A DNA stretch of 64,000 bases from an uncultured Bacilli bacterium. Its GTDB lineage: Bacteria; Bacillota_I; Bacilli_A; RF39; UBA660. This document shows, in pieces, positions 17,475-26,065 of the stretch. Where the stretch lies: positions 21,909 through 85,908 of the forward strand of contig CALVUP010000005.1 of NCBI GenBank assembly GCA_944363635.1, read 5' to 3'. The notes under the pieces were generated by a model. That model was not told where the DNA came from. It did no database searches and worked only from the letters and a program-made list of their open reading frames with translations. Every line of letters begins with the position of its first letter. Positions within the stretch are counted from its first letter, which is position 1. Both the position numbers and the translations under genes were made by a program.

Positions 17475-19502
17475 CTATTTTTCTTTCTTATAATCACAAC
17501 TACTGCACTTAATACCCTCTTTTGCTTCTACTAACATACTTCCACACTCTGGGCATTTTTCTCCAGTGGGTTTATCCCAATATGCAGTTTTGCATTTTGG
17601 AAAGTTATTACATCCATAAAAAATTTTCCCTTTTTTACTTTTTCTTTCAATAATCTTGCCATCGCAATTTGGACAATCACATATTTCAATAACTTGTTTT
17701 TCTTCTTTTTTAATATATTTACATTCTGGATAATTGCTACAAGCAACAAATTCTCCATATTTGCCTTTTCTTTTAACTAAAGGACTACCACACTGTGGAC
17801 AATTTTCTCCTGTTTGTTCGGGTGCTTTTTTCTCCATATTTGAAAAAGCAGTTTTTACAAGCGGTTCAAATTCACTGTAGAAATCTTTTAATAATTGTAC
17901 TTCATCTTTTTTTCCATCAGCAACTTTATCTAAATCACTTTCCATATTCGCTGTATATTCCACATTGATAATGTTACTGAAGAACTCTTGTAATTTGTCG
18001 GTTGTTTCAATTCCCATTTCTGTTGGCTTAAATTTTTTATCTTCCATAGTAACATAATCTCTTTGACGAATCGTCTCCATGATCGTGGCATAAGTAGATG
18101 GCCTACCAATACTTAATTTATCTAATTCCTTAATTAATTTTGCTTCAGTATATCTTGCAGGTGGTTTTGTAAAGTGTTGTTCATCTACAATTTCTTCTGC
18201 TACAAACGCATCATTTTCATGTAATTCTGGAAGTATTACATCTTCAGAGGATTCATATTCTTTATATACTTTTAAATACCCATCAAAGAGTAGAATTTGT
18301 CCGTTCGTTTTAAATTTATAATCTTGATTATCTAAAATAACAGTAGTTGCTTTTACTTTAGCATCTTTCATTAAAGAACCTAAAGCTCTAAAATAAATTA
18401 ATTTATATAACTTATATTCATCATTTGATAAATAGGGTTTTACTTGTATAGGAGTTCTATAAATATCCGTTGGTCTTATAGCTTCATGAGCATCTTGTAC
18501 ATTTTCTTTTTTCTTCGTCTGTTTTACATAACCTATATATTCTTTGCCATAAGTATCATTAATATACTTATAAGTTGCTTTTATAAACTGATCAGAAAGA
18601 CGGGTTGAGTCAGTTCTCATATAAGTAATAAGACCCACTGTATCATTACCAATATCAATTCCTTCATATAACTTTTGAGCAATTGACATTGTTTTTTTTG
18701 CATTAAATCCTAGCTTTGTAGAAGATTCTTGTTGTAATGTGGAAGTAATAAAAGCCGGTTTACTTTTTTTGCTTCGCTCTTTCGACGTAATCTCCTCGAC
18801 TGTAAATGTATCACCTAAAGAATGTAGAACATGATCGACTTCTTCTTTATTATGAAGTTCTAAATCTTCTTCTTTATATTTAAATAATTTAGAATCAAAA
18901 CCATCAAATTTAGCTGTAATGGTCCAGTATTCTTCACTAACAAAGTTTTCTATTTCTCTTTCACGATCAACAATTAATTTTAAAGCCACACTTTGAACAC
19001 GTCCTGCACTCTTTCCTCCCGTTTTTGATTGAATTAATTTTGATAGGCGAAAGCCAATAATACGATCTAATATTCTTCTTGCTTCTTGACTTTTTACTAA
19101 ATCATAATCGATATCTTTTGGGTTTTTTAATGCTTCTAACACAGCATTTTTGGTAATTTCATGAAATAATATTCTTTTATAATGACCATCTTTAATATTT
19201 AAAGTGTCTTTTAAATGCCATGATATTGCTTCCCCTTCTCGGTCTGGGTCGGTTGCAAGATAAACCATATCAGAATCTTTTACATCTTTTTTTAACTCAT
19301 TAATCACTTTTTTCTTTCCAGGTATAGGAATATAATCCGGTTTAAAATCGTGTTCAATATCTACCCCTAATCCATATTTCCCCGAGGTAGCTAAATCACG
19401 AATATGGCCTTTAGAAGAAACAACTTTAAAATCATTTCCTAAATATTTTTCTATGGTATGACTCTTACTAGGCGATTCCACTATTACTAAGTTCTTATTC
19501 AT
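17475..19502 (-). CDS. topA: DNA topoisomerase I
   Basis: This 675-residue type IA topoisomerase relaxes negative supercoils. The Toprim domain opens with LVIVESPSKSHTIEKYL and carries DPDRE at 85-89. The catalytic tyrosine is Y294 in GLITYMRTDST. At the C-terminus are three cysteine zinc modules (CPQCG...C-x5-C; CPNC...C-x5-C; CPECG...CSSC). The start is the ATG of MNKNLVIVES; the 20 residues of open frame ahead of it have no ribosome site or homology. In Bacillus topA lies near dprA and xerC, which are absent here. Confidence 0.95.
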   Translation of the reverse strand: MNKNLVIVESPSKSHTIEKYLGNDFKVVSSKGHIRDLATSGKYGLGVDIEHDFKPDYIPIPGKKKVINELKKDVKDSDMVYLATDPDREGEAISWHLKDTLNIKDGHYKRILFHEITKNAVLEALKNPKDIDYDLVKSQEARRILDRIIGFRLSKLIQSKTGGKSAGRVQSVALKLIVDREREIENFVSEEYWTITAKFDGFDSKLFKYKEEDLELHNKEEVDHVLHSLGDTFTVEEITSKERSKKSKPAFITSTLQQESSTKLGFNAKKTMSIAQKLYEGIDIGNDTVGLITYMRTDSTRLSDQFIKATYKYINDTYGKEYIGYVKQTKKKENVQDAHEAIRPTDIYRTPIQVKPYLSNDEYKLYKLIYFRALGSLMKDAKVKATTVILDNQDYKFKTNGQILLFDGYLKVYKEYESSEDVILPELHENDAFVAEEIVDEQHFTKPPARYTEAKLIKELDKLSIGRPSTYATIMETIRQRDYVTMEDKKFKPTEMGIETTDKLQEFFSNIINVEYTANMESDLDKVADGKKDEVQLLKDFYSEFEPLVKTAFSNMEKKAPEQTGENCPQCGSPLVKRKGKYGEFVACSNYPECKYIKKEEKQVIEICDCPNCDGKIIERKSKKGKIFYGCNNFPKCKTAYWDKPTGEKCPECGSMLVEAKEGIKCSSCDYKKEK

Positions 19503-19642
19503 TTCATCACGTCCTCTTTTTTTATTTATACTAGTAATTTTTGTTTCTGTCAATAAAATCATTTATTTCTTAAATATCTTTTTGACATTTGTTTCTCTAT
19601 ATATTATTGTCTTATTTTTTAGAAATTCCAAATATTTTTAAG

Positions 19643-20521
19643 TTAAAACATAAGTAGTTTTAAAAATTCTTTTATCCGAACAATATTCCATAATAAACTG
19701 ATTATCTTTTTTACAAGAATAATTCCTATTGTTTTCTCTTGCATGCTGTTTTTAATCTTTTGATCTACATAATTCATATATACTTGAATTTGCCCTATAT
19801 ATTCTTTTTTTAATTCTGTGACTTTTAACTCAATAACGACATAACAATTATACTTGATATTATACAAAAGTAAATCGATATAATTGTATTGGTCCCCTAT
19901 TCTTATTTTATATTCATTTTTTATATAACAAAATCCGTCCCCTAGTTCCATTAAAAATGAATCTATATTTTCTAAAATTAATTGTTTTACTATCTTCTCT
20001 GATATTGCTTTGTATTGATTTGTATTTTTTATGAATATAGGATGCTTAATAAAATCTTCAATTTTTTCTTCTTGTTTTGTCTTTAATTTTTCTTTTGTCT
20101 CTTCACTTAATCGTTCATATTCTTTATTTTTAATTTTATCATGAAGTTGTCTATAAGATAAATTGTGCTTAATGCTAATATTTATATAATATTCAATTTC
20201 ATCTTTATTTTTTAGAGACATCAATTCTCTATAATGCGTCCATGTCAATTGGTCACGCATTGCGTGACTTTTCTGAATGAAAATATAAAACTTTCTCATG
20301 TATTTTAAATTGGTTACAGTATAACCTTTTCCAAACTCCTCCGTTAATCTTATAGAATATTTCTTTATAATTCCTTCCCCATAATGTTTACCCGCCTCTA
20401 CAAGTAGTTTTCCTACATTATAATACGTTTGCAAATCACTTCTACTCTTACTATATTCTTTTATTCTTTTTGTTACTTCATTGTTTATGATTTGGTCTTT
20501 TATTTCTTGATAATAATCCAT
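19643..20521 (-). CDS. YhcG/DUF1016-type PD-(D/E)XK nuclease, C-terminus frameshifted
   Basis: This protein has the N-terminal helical YhcG domain (SRSDLQTYYNVGKLLVEA, GKGYTVTNLKYMRKFY, WTHYRELMSL) and then a PD-(D/E)XK nuclease core (NYIDLLLYNIKYNCYVVIELKV, GQIQVYMNYVD). The last 17 residues as read (after VKK) are not family-like. Shifting frame at the A-run of minus-strand GTAAAAAAGAT (19707-19712) gives DNQFIMEYCSDKRIFKTTYVLT and a stop at 19638, the expected family ending. One A therefore seems to be missing, as a real mutation or an assembly error. The family is linked to DNA restriction/repair and mobile regions. It lies alone between topA and recO. Confidence 0.82.
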   Translation of the reverse strand: MDYYQEIKDQIINNEVTKRIKEYSKSRSDLQTYYNVGKLLVEAGKHYGEGIIKKYSIRLTEEFGKGYTVTNLKYMRKFYIFIQKSHAMRDQLTWTHYRELMSLKNKDEIEYYINISIKHNLSYRQLHDKIKNKEYERLSEETKEKLKTKQEEKIEDFIKHPIFIKNTNQYKAISEKIVKQLILENIDSFLMELGDGFCYIKNEYKIRIGDQYNYIDLLLYNIKYNCYVVIELKVTELKKEYIGQIQVYMNYVDQKIKNSMQEKTIGIILVKKIISLLWNIVRIKEFLKLLMF

Positions 20522-20576
20522 ATCCCCTCCTCTTATTTATCTTAGTCAAAAAAAGAAAAAAATCTGAAATTAAATA

Positions 20577-20605
20577 AAAAAAGTATGTCAACCACATACT
20601 TTTTT
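20577..20605 (-). terminator. Terminator of the yqzL-recO unit
   Basis: The minus strand forms an AAAAAAGTATGT / ACATACTTTTTT stem around a five-base loop, with T residues beyond. It abuts the recO stop codon. Confidence 0.88.
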
Positions 20606-21365
20606 AAGATTGCTTTGTAGAAGACAAAGTCTCTAAATGATTTAACTTTTTTAAAAAGTTCTTGCTTTTTAAATATAGACCCGTATATTTATCATAATAT
20701 AAATCTAGAAATTCATTAATTTCTTTTTCAATATTTTCCTTTACTTCTAATTTTGTAATTTTTTCTATATCCACATAATAATACATTCTAAGCAACTTAA
20801 TGACCTTTTCATCATATATTTTATCTTCCGTAGTCACACAATTCTTACATAGATATCCTCCTTGATCAACACTGATGGTTACAATATCACTTTGACTACC
20901 ACATACACTACAACAATCAATGGATGGCATTACACCTAAAACTTCTAGCAATTTGATTTCTAATATATTGGTAATGACTAATGGATCTAATCCTTCTTCT
21001 AGTTTTAAAAGACTAGCTCTTAATAAATCAAAAATATCTTCTTCACATTGTTTATTCACTTGTACCACCAAATCAATAATATAAGAAGCATAACTAATTT
21101 TTTTTATATCACTTTTGATATTTTTTAAACTATTAATCACATCCACACTGATTAAAGTAGAAAGAGAATCTTCTTTATAATACATCTGAAAAAAACCATA
21201 AGTGAGCTTTGTGCTCACAGAACGTAATTTACTTTTTAAACTTCTGCTTCCTTTGGCAATAACACCAATCGTTCCATGCTCTTTGGTGTAGATATTTAAT
21301 ATTTTACTCGATTCACTGTAATTCGTTTCACTCACAACAATTCCTTCTACTTTTTCAATCTTCAT
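20604..21365 (-). CDS. recO: DNA repair protein RecO
   Basis: This protein of about 253 residues has the N-terminal OB-fold (KVEGIVVSETNYSESSKILNIYT, GTIGVIAKGSRSLKSKL) and a helical domain. The four-cysteine zinc site is present (CCSVCG and CKNC, with an additional cysteine pair partner). RecO loads RecA with RecF and RecR. I place the start at the ATG of MKIEKVEG; a GTG three codons upstream overlaps the yqzL stop and is the alternative. It is translationally linked to yqzL and follows era, as in Bacillus. Confidence 0.92.
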   Translation of the reverse strand: MKIEKVEGIVVSETNYSESSKILNIYTKEHGTIGVIAKGSRSLKSKLRSVSTKLTYGFFQMYYKEDSLSTLISVDVINSLKNIKSDIKKISYASYIIDLVVQVNKQCEEDIFDLLRASLLKLEEGLDPLVITNILEIKLLEVLGVMPSIDCCSVCGSQSDIVTISVDQGGYLCKNCVTTEDKIYDEKVIKLLRMYYYVDIEKITKLEVKENIEKEINEFLDLYYDKYTGLYLKSKNFLKKLNHLETLSSTKQS

Positions 21366-21370
21366 GTTTT

Positions 21371-21457
21371 TCACTTCTTTTCTTTTATTTTTTGTCTAAA
21401 AAGAAAATATTTAATATCTCCAGTTTCTTTAAATAATTTCCATAATAAATCTTCCAT
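21371..21457 (-). CDS. yqzL: YqzL-family micro-protein
   Basis: This 28-codon gene reads MEDLLWKLFKETGDIKYFLF and continues to a lysine-rich end. The pattern (short hydrophobic-aromatic helix, W-xLF-xxTG-xI-xYLL) and the position between era and recO match the Bacillus YqzL family, of unknown function. An AGGTGAT ribosome site precedes the ATG, and the stop lies against the recO start. Confidence 0.85.
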   Translation of the reverse strand: MEDLLWKLFKETGDIKYFLFRQKIKEKK

Positions 21458-21496
21458 ACGATCACCTATTTATATATTGGTAATCTTTTTTTATTT

Positions 21497-22381
21497 TTAT
21501 TCAAAATCTTTAAAACCTAATTCAATTAAATATTTTTCACGATCTTTCCAATTCTTAATTGTTTTTACATAGGTCTCTAAAAATACTTTTTTACCTAAAA
21601 AGGCTTCCATATCTTTTCTGGCCTGCGTACCTATATTTTTAAGCATTTGCCCATTTTTTCCAATAATGATTTTTTTTAGGGAATCACGGTCCACAATAAT
21701 AACGGCACTGATATTTACAATATCTTTTTCTTCTTCTATGCTTTCAATATAGCAAGTGACAGCATGAGGCACTTCCTCCTCAGTAAAACGCAATACTTTT
21801 TCTCGTAAAAGTTCTGCAAGCATAAATTCTCTAGATACAAAGGTGACTTCATTATCATTATAATATTTTTCAGAAGTATGCAGATAAGGAAGAATGGCTT
21901 TTTTTAAGGCACTTACATTATCTCCCGTTAAAGCAGACAGTGGAACAATTTCTTTAAAATCATATAAATCTTTTACTTCATCAATAATCGTTAATATTTT
22001 TTCTTTTGGAATGCGATCAACTTTATTTAATACTAAAATCACATCACGGTTTGCTTCTTTTAAATTATTTAAAATATAACGATCCCCTTTTCCAATTCCT
22101 TTTTCTACATCCACTAAAAATAAAACTAAATCGACCTCATCAGCCATCACATAGGCTTTTTTATTTAATAAATTTCCAAGTTTATTTTTTGGTTTATGAA
22201 TACCTGGAGTGTCAATAAAAATAATTTGACAATCTTTATCCGTATAAATACCTTGAATAATATTTCTTGTTGTTTGGGCTTTCGATGAAGTAATTGCTAC
22301 TTTTCTTTTTAATATTTGATTTAGAAGTGTTGATTTTCCTACATTAGGTCTACCTACTAAACTTACAAATCCACATTTCAT
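21497..22381 (-). CDS. era: GTPase Era
   Basis: This 294-residue protein has the full G-motif set: GRPNVGKSTLLN (G1), TTRN (G2), DTPGIH (G3), NKVD (G4) and SALTGDN (G5). A KH RNA-binding domain follows (IIGKNGQMLKNIGTQARKDMEAFLG). Era checks 16S rRNA maturation and 30S assembly. It is placed ahead of yqzL-recO as in Bacillus, but the usual cdd gene upstream is absent and only an acetyltransferase remnant lies there. Confidence 0.97.
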   Translation of the reverse strand: MKCGFVSLVGRPNVGKSTLLNQILKRKVAITSSKAQTTRNIIQGIYTDKDCQIIFIDTPGIHKPKNKLGNLLNKKAYVMADEVDLVLFLVDVEKGIGKGDRYILNNLKEANRDVILVLNKVDRIPKEKILTIIDEVKDLYDFKEIVPLSALTGDNVSALKKAILPYLHTSEKYYNDNEVTFVSREFMLAELLREKVLRFTEEEVPHAVTCYIESIEEEKDIVNISAVIIVDRDSLKKIIIGKNGQMLKNIGTQARKDMEAFLGKKVFLETYVKTIKNWKDREKYLIELGFKDFE

Positions 22382-22488
22382 TTTTTACCACCACCATTGT
22401 TTTCATTTTATATTGTTTTTCTTCTGAATCGTTGTTCCTTTATCAATTTTTCCTTCTTATACCTCTAATAATATCCATACGACTATAT

Positions 22489-22611
22489 CTATTTGTTATT
22501 TATCCAATACCTTCTTACTTTTTCTTCTTCACCAACAACATTTATTACATTTTCTAATTTTCCACCACAATTTTCAACTACTTTAATTGAACCTATATTA
22601 GAATCACGTAC
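22489..22611 (-). pseudogene. Remnant of a GNAT N-acetyltransferase (C-terminal end)
   Basis: In one frame the minus strand reads VRDSNIGSIKVVENCGGKLE and ends with VRRYWINNK and a stop. This is the typical C-terminal end of GNAT acetyltransferases (N-x-x-S-x-x-V-I-E-x-x-G-G-x-L ... RRYWI). A stop codon lies a few codons upstream in frame and no start or N-terminal acetyl-CoA-binding motif is visible. It is therefore a decayed fragment in the 271-base gap between dgkA and era. Confidence 0.7.
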
Positions 22612-22652
22612 GCCGACTTCTCTCCCATTCTATATTTTATTTGTTTTTTCTC

Positions 22653-23066
22653 CTAAAATAAAGCAAGAAACTTAGGCACATAAATGATAAGGCCTATAAT
22701 TAAAGCGGCAAGAGATACAACAAGTACAGCTGCGGAGGAAGTATCTTTGGCAATTTTTGCTAAAGGATGAATATCTGGCATAACCATATCGCATACAGCT
22801 TCAATCGATGTATTAATAAACTCAATCGCAATTACTAAAGCAATTAAAAGAATGACAAAAAACCATTCTATTTTTGATAACTTTACAACAAATCCTAAGA
22901 TAATGGTAACAATTGCAATAATAAAATGACTGATCATACTTTGTTCGTTGGTAAGAGCATAAAGCACACCATCAAAACAATATTTAAAGTTTAAAATTTG
23001 TTTTTTTAATCCAAATTGTTTTCCTCGATTAAATTTCTTTTTCTTCTTTTTTAATGCCGAATTCAT
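22653..23066 (-). CDS. dgkA: Undecaprenol/diacylglycerol kinase
   Basis: This 137-residue integral membrane kinase has a basic N-terminus, an amphipathic segment (FKYCFDGVLYALTNEQSMISHF) and three membrane helices. The catalytic signature AIEFINTSIEAVCD is followed by HPLAKIAKDTSSAAVL. In Gram-positives the enzyme recycles undecaprenol for cell-wall synthesis. It overlaps the 3' end of ybeY by 38 bases. The signature residues (E, N, D) are intact. Confidence 0.95.
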   Translation of the reverse strand: MNSALKKKKKKFNRGKQFGLKKQILNFKYCFDGVLYALTNEQSMISHFIIAIVTIILGFVVKLSKIEWFFVILLIALVIAIEFINTSIEAVCDMVMPDIHPLAKIAKDTSSAAVLVVSLAALIIGLIIYVPKFLALF

Positions 23067-23490
23067 TTAATACCTCCTCTTGCTTTTGAAACATAATTTT
23101 TTCTTCTTCTTTTGTTTCATGATCATAGCCTAGTAAATGATAAAGACCATGGACGACTAAAAAGCAAAGTTCTCTTTTAAAACTATGATGATATTCTTTC
23201 GCTTGCGCTTTGGCTTTATCAATCGATACATAAATATCTCCTAAGATGCGATAAGAAGAAGCATTAATCATACTATCTTCATCTTCTAAAGCAAATGAGA
23301 TAACATCGGTTTCACGATCTATTTTTCTATACTTTTTATTAATCTCATGAATTTTCTTATTGTCTACTAAAATAATATTGACAATAGGCTTGTCTACTTT
23401 TTCTTTTTTTAAAGTAAAAGAGGCAATCTCTTTTAATAAATTTATATATTCTACATTTTCCTTATATTCATTAAATACTTCTATTTCCAT
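23029..23490 (-). CDS. ybeY: Endoribonuclease YbeY (16S rRNA maturation)
   Basis: This 153-residue metallo-endonuclease has the zinc motif HGLYHLLGYDHE near residues 114-125, the H-x3-H-x5-H arrangement, and the conserved DRETDVISFALED segment. It acts in 16S 3'-end processing and ribosome quality control. The gene lies between a VanZ-like gene and dgkA; in Bacillus its upstream neighbours are phoH and yqfF, neither of which is here. Confidence 0.95.
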   Translation of the reverse strand: MEIEVFNEYKENVEYINLLKEIASFTLKKEKVDKPIVNIILVDNKKIHEINKKYRKIDRETDVISFALEDEDSMINASSYRILGDIYVSIDKAKAQAKEYHHSFKRELCFLVVHGLYHLLGYDHETKEEEKIMFQKQEEVLNEFGIKKEEKEI

Positions 23491-23499
23491 ACAACCTCC

Positions 23500-24108
23500 T
23501 TAAATTAAAAATAAATATACAACGAGTCCAATCAAAAGAAGAACCGTTAAAATATTTAAAAACCATTTTGAACAAAACACATTTGGAACTAAATTTCCTA
23601 TTTTATCAAGTACTTTATAAATGAAATATCCAATGATTCCTCCAATGCAATTTAAAAGAATATCATCTACATCAAAACTTCTCCCAATCAACATCTGTGT
23701 AAATTCAATGGCAAGACTTGAAAGAAAAGTAAGAGCAAATGGAATTCCCATGTTTTTTGGTTTTAAATAAATACTAATCAATAGTCCAAAAGGTACAAAA
23801 AGTAAAATGTTCCCAAAAACATTCTTAAAGAACAAGCGGCTTCCGATTGAATAACGGGTAATCTCTCGAAATGGAATAAAATTGTTATGTGTAAAACTGC
23901 TTACATCCTGAAAAGTTACAACTTGGAACAAACATAAAATGTAAACCATGAAAAAAAGCATTAACAATTCTTTATAAAAAACAAATGGTTCTTTATTTTT
24001 GATCAAATAAGTAACTCGAAGAGAAACCATAATTACAACCGAAATAAATAGCATAGGCCAAGTGGACTGCATTACGCCTTGAATTGTATTGTGCAAAGGA
24101 TCAAACAT
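23500..24108 (-). CDS. VanZ-like membrane protein
   Basis: This 202-residue protein has about five membrane helices and the VanZ landmarks: NNFIPFREI, FGNILLFVPFGLLI and SLAIEFTQMLIGRSFDVDDILLNCIGGIIGY. VanZ proteins confer low-level glycopeptide tolerance in some operons, but most chromosomal members have unknown envelope roles. The ATG overlaps the yqfD stop by a base, so translation is coupled. Its position is where phoH stands in the usual yqfD-phoH-ybeY order. Confidence 0.87.
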   Translation of the reverse strand: MFDPLHNTIQGVMQSTWPMLFISVVIMVSLRVTYLIKNKEPFVFYKELLMLFFMVYILCLFQVVTFQDVSSFTHNNFIPFREITRYSIGSRLFFKNVFGNILLFVPFGLLISIYLKPKNMGIPFALTFLSSLAIEFTQMLIGRSFDVDDILLNCIGGIIGYFIYKVLDKIGNLVPNVFCSKWFLNILTVLLLIGLVVYLFLI

Positions 24109-25331
24109 TAAGACACCTCTTCTTCTTCCAATCTTTCATTAATCTCATCAATATTTCCTTCAATGGATTGATAATCGGTTATATCTTCACATACCTTATA
24201 AAATACTTCTATATCTATTGTACTATTATTTTGCTTATTTTTCAAAACCTTTTTCGAAATTATATATTCACCCTCTCCTAACTTTTTTTCTATTTTTTCA
24301 TCAGCCTTTTTTAAAGCGTATTCTAAAGCTTCTTCTTTACTAAAATCATGGGAAGTTACTTTGACTTCTTTTCTTTTAGTAATGGATATGGAAATAGGTA
24401 ATAATTTGGAAGATATTTTGTATTGATCAATATCCTCATACTCTTTATAATTATTAAAAATACCAATATTTTTATTTAAGAAAGAAAATTTTAAAATTGT
24501 TTTTTCTTTACCGGTTTTATATTCTTCTTTATATTTTAGAGGCATACTGACATTTACGGTATACCATACTTCCGCATAGATTTTTCCTTCGGCACTAACG
24601 AGTTTTTTAACTGTATCTTTGTTTTTAATCATACCACTAATAACTGTATCCCCTTTTTTAACATAATCATTTATTTTTTTGACTACTTCACCTGTTTGAG
24701 CATCTATTTTTAAAAGGATCCCTGTTTTACTTGCTACAATATTTCGGTTCTTCGTTGGCTTTTTTTGTTCTTCTATCTTTCTTTGTTCGACATTGACAAC
24801 ATACTTCGTTCCTTCTCGTTTTAATTCCATCCATTCAATTTTGTCTTTATTGTTATAAGTAATTTCTTTGGCAATTTTTTCTTGTTGATCAAAAGATACA
24901 ACCAAATTATATTTTGCGATTTTGTGTTTTTGTAATTCTGAATAGACAAGTTCTTTGATCTCATCACTGTCATTAATCACTTCAACATCAAAAATCACAT
25001 GCGATAAGGCAAAAATGGTTAATAGAGATATTCCAATTGAGATTAAAAACAACCAATATTTTCGAATTAAAAAAAACAAATTACGAAGACCATATCTTCT
25101 AATAATTTCAAATTTATAAGATGTTTTCAATTGTTTTAATCGTTCATAATTTTCTTCATCAATATCAATATAAACATCATTATTTAAATAGGTAATATTT
25201 AATAGATAAATAGGTAACTTAAAAATTCTTTTTAAAAGAGTTTTGGGATCTTTGCCAATAATTTTAATTCGATAATAACTATACTTCATGGAAAACAACC
25301 TCTTTAAAACTTCCTGTAATGAGTATTTCAT
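24108..25331 (-). CDS. yqfD: Sporulation protein YqfD
   Basis: This 407-residue protein has a cytoplasmic N-terminal domain and a membrane helix near residues 88-112. A long external region follows with EWMELKREGTKYVVNVEQRK, NIVASKTGILLKIDAQTGEVV and KKGDTVISGMI, the YqfD hallmark. In Bacillus the protein belongs to the SigE regulon and is made in the mother cell; its mechanism is not settled. It overlaps yqfC at its start by 53 bases and VanZ at its end. Confidence 0.9.
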   Translation of the reverse strand: MKYSLQEVLKRLFSMKYSYYRIKIIGKDPKTLLKRIFKLPIYLLNITYLNNDVYIDIDEENYERLKQLKTSYKFEIIRRYGLRNLFFLIRKYWLFLISIGISLLTIFALSHVIFDVEVINDSDEIKELVYSELQKHKIAKYNLVVSFDQQEKIAKEITYNNKDKIEWMELKREGTKYVVNVEQRKIEEQKKPTKNRNIVASKTGILLKIDAQTGEVVKKINDYVKKGDTVISGMIKNKDTVKKLVSAEGKIYAEVWYTVNVSMPLKYKEEYKTGKEKTILKFSFLNKNIGIFNNYKEYEDIDQYKISSKLLPISISITKRKEVKVTSHDFSKEEALEYALKKADEKIEKKLGEGEYIISKKVLKNKQNNSTIDIEVFYKVCEDITDYQSIEGNIDEINERLEEEEVS

Positions 25332-25518
25332 TGTCTAACAATTTTGTGATTGATAAATTTTCTCCTTTTATGGATACAATTTTAAAATCAGAAGAAATAC
25401 TAATTCTATCTTCTTCTAATGTTATAATTTTCTGATAGTTATTAATATTGATGCAATCGTTAAAAATTTGAATGCAAAATTTGTTATCATTGACAAAGTT
25501 TTTAATACTTGAAAACAT
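25279..25518 (-). CDS. yqfC: Sporulation protein YqfC
   Basis: This 79-residue, beta-rich soluble protein belongs to the YabP/YqfC family. The typical segments are ITLEEDRISISSDFKIVSIKGENL and ITGSFKEVVF. It is always paired with yqfD, as here, with its 3' end overlapping the yqfD start. It was recognised by size, composition and position as well as sequence. Confidence 0.82.
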   Translation of the reverse strand: MFSSIKNFVNDNKFCIQIFNDCININNYQKIITLEEDRISISSDFKIVSIKGENLSITKLLDNEILITGSFKEVVFHEV

Positions 25519-25546
25519 ACAATCACCTAAAAAAGTATATGAAAAA

Positions 25547-25564
25547 AAGACTATTTCTAGTCTT
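25547..25564 (-). terminator. Terminator after yqeY
   Basis: AAGACTA-GAAA-TAGTCTT followed by T residues on the minus strand makes a 7-bp stem closed by a stable GAAA tetraloop. Confidence 0.88.
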
Positions 25565-26012
25565 ATAAGTTATTCAATTTTTCTTTTATTTTTGTACTTA
25601 CTTCTTTCATATCGGCTTTGCCTTTCATTAAAGGTGTGATTTCTTTCATAATTTTTCCCATGTCTTTGGCTGAAGTTGGTCCCACTTTTTCAAAAGTAGT
25701 TGAAATAATTGTATCTATTTCTTCTTCCGTTAATTGTTCTGGTAAATATTCTTGTAAAATAGCAATCTCAGTTTGCGTTTGTTCTACCAAATCCGTACGA
25801 GTCGCTTTTTCAAATTCGGCTAAAGAGTCCTTTCTTAACTTGATTTGTTTATTTAAGCAATCAATTAACATTTCCTCTGTCATTTCATCTCTTTGATTTT
25901 TCTTTTCTAATTGCATAGCTCCTTTTACCATACGAAGGACTGTTAATCGATCTTTATCTTTTTCCTTCATTGCTTTAATCATATCGGCATTAAATTTTTC
26001 TAATAAATTCAT
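25563..26012 (-). CDS. yqeY: GatB/YqeY domain protein
   Basis: This 149-residue helical protein is homologous to the C-terminal tRNA-contacting domain of GatB. Landmarks are RLTVLRMVKGAMQLEKKNQRDEMTEE, ILQEYLPEQLTEEEIDTII and DMGKIMKEITPLMKGKADM. The free-standing form is common in Firmicutes next to rpsU, as here, and its role is not firmly known, though tRNA interaction is likely. Confidence 0.93.
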   Translation of the reverse strand: MNLLEKFNADMIKAMKEKDKDRLTVLRMVKGAMQLEKKNQRDEMTEEMLIDCLNKQIKLRKDSLAEFEKATRTDLVEQTQTEIAILQEYLPEQLTEEEIDTIISTTFEKVGPTSAKDMGKIMKEITPLMKGKADMKEVSTKIKEKLNNL

Positions 26013-26042
26013 CCTATCACCCTTTCTTTCTTATTATAAAAA

Positions 26043-26065
26043 AATTCTATACAATGTACAGAATT
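26043..26065 (-). terminator. Terminator after rpsU
   Basis: The minus strand pairs AATTCTGTAC with GTATAGAATT around a three-base loop, followed by T residues. It overlaps the rpsU stop. Confidence 0.75.

Noticed and set aside
22493..22675. Plus-strand 60-codon frame between era and dgkA
   Set aside because: No ribosome site, and the opposite strand holds a recognisable GNAT remnant that explains the open frame.
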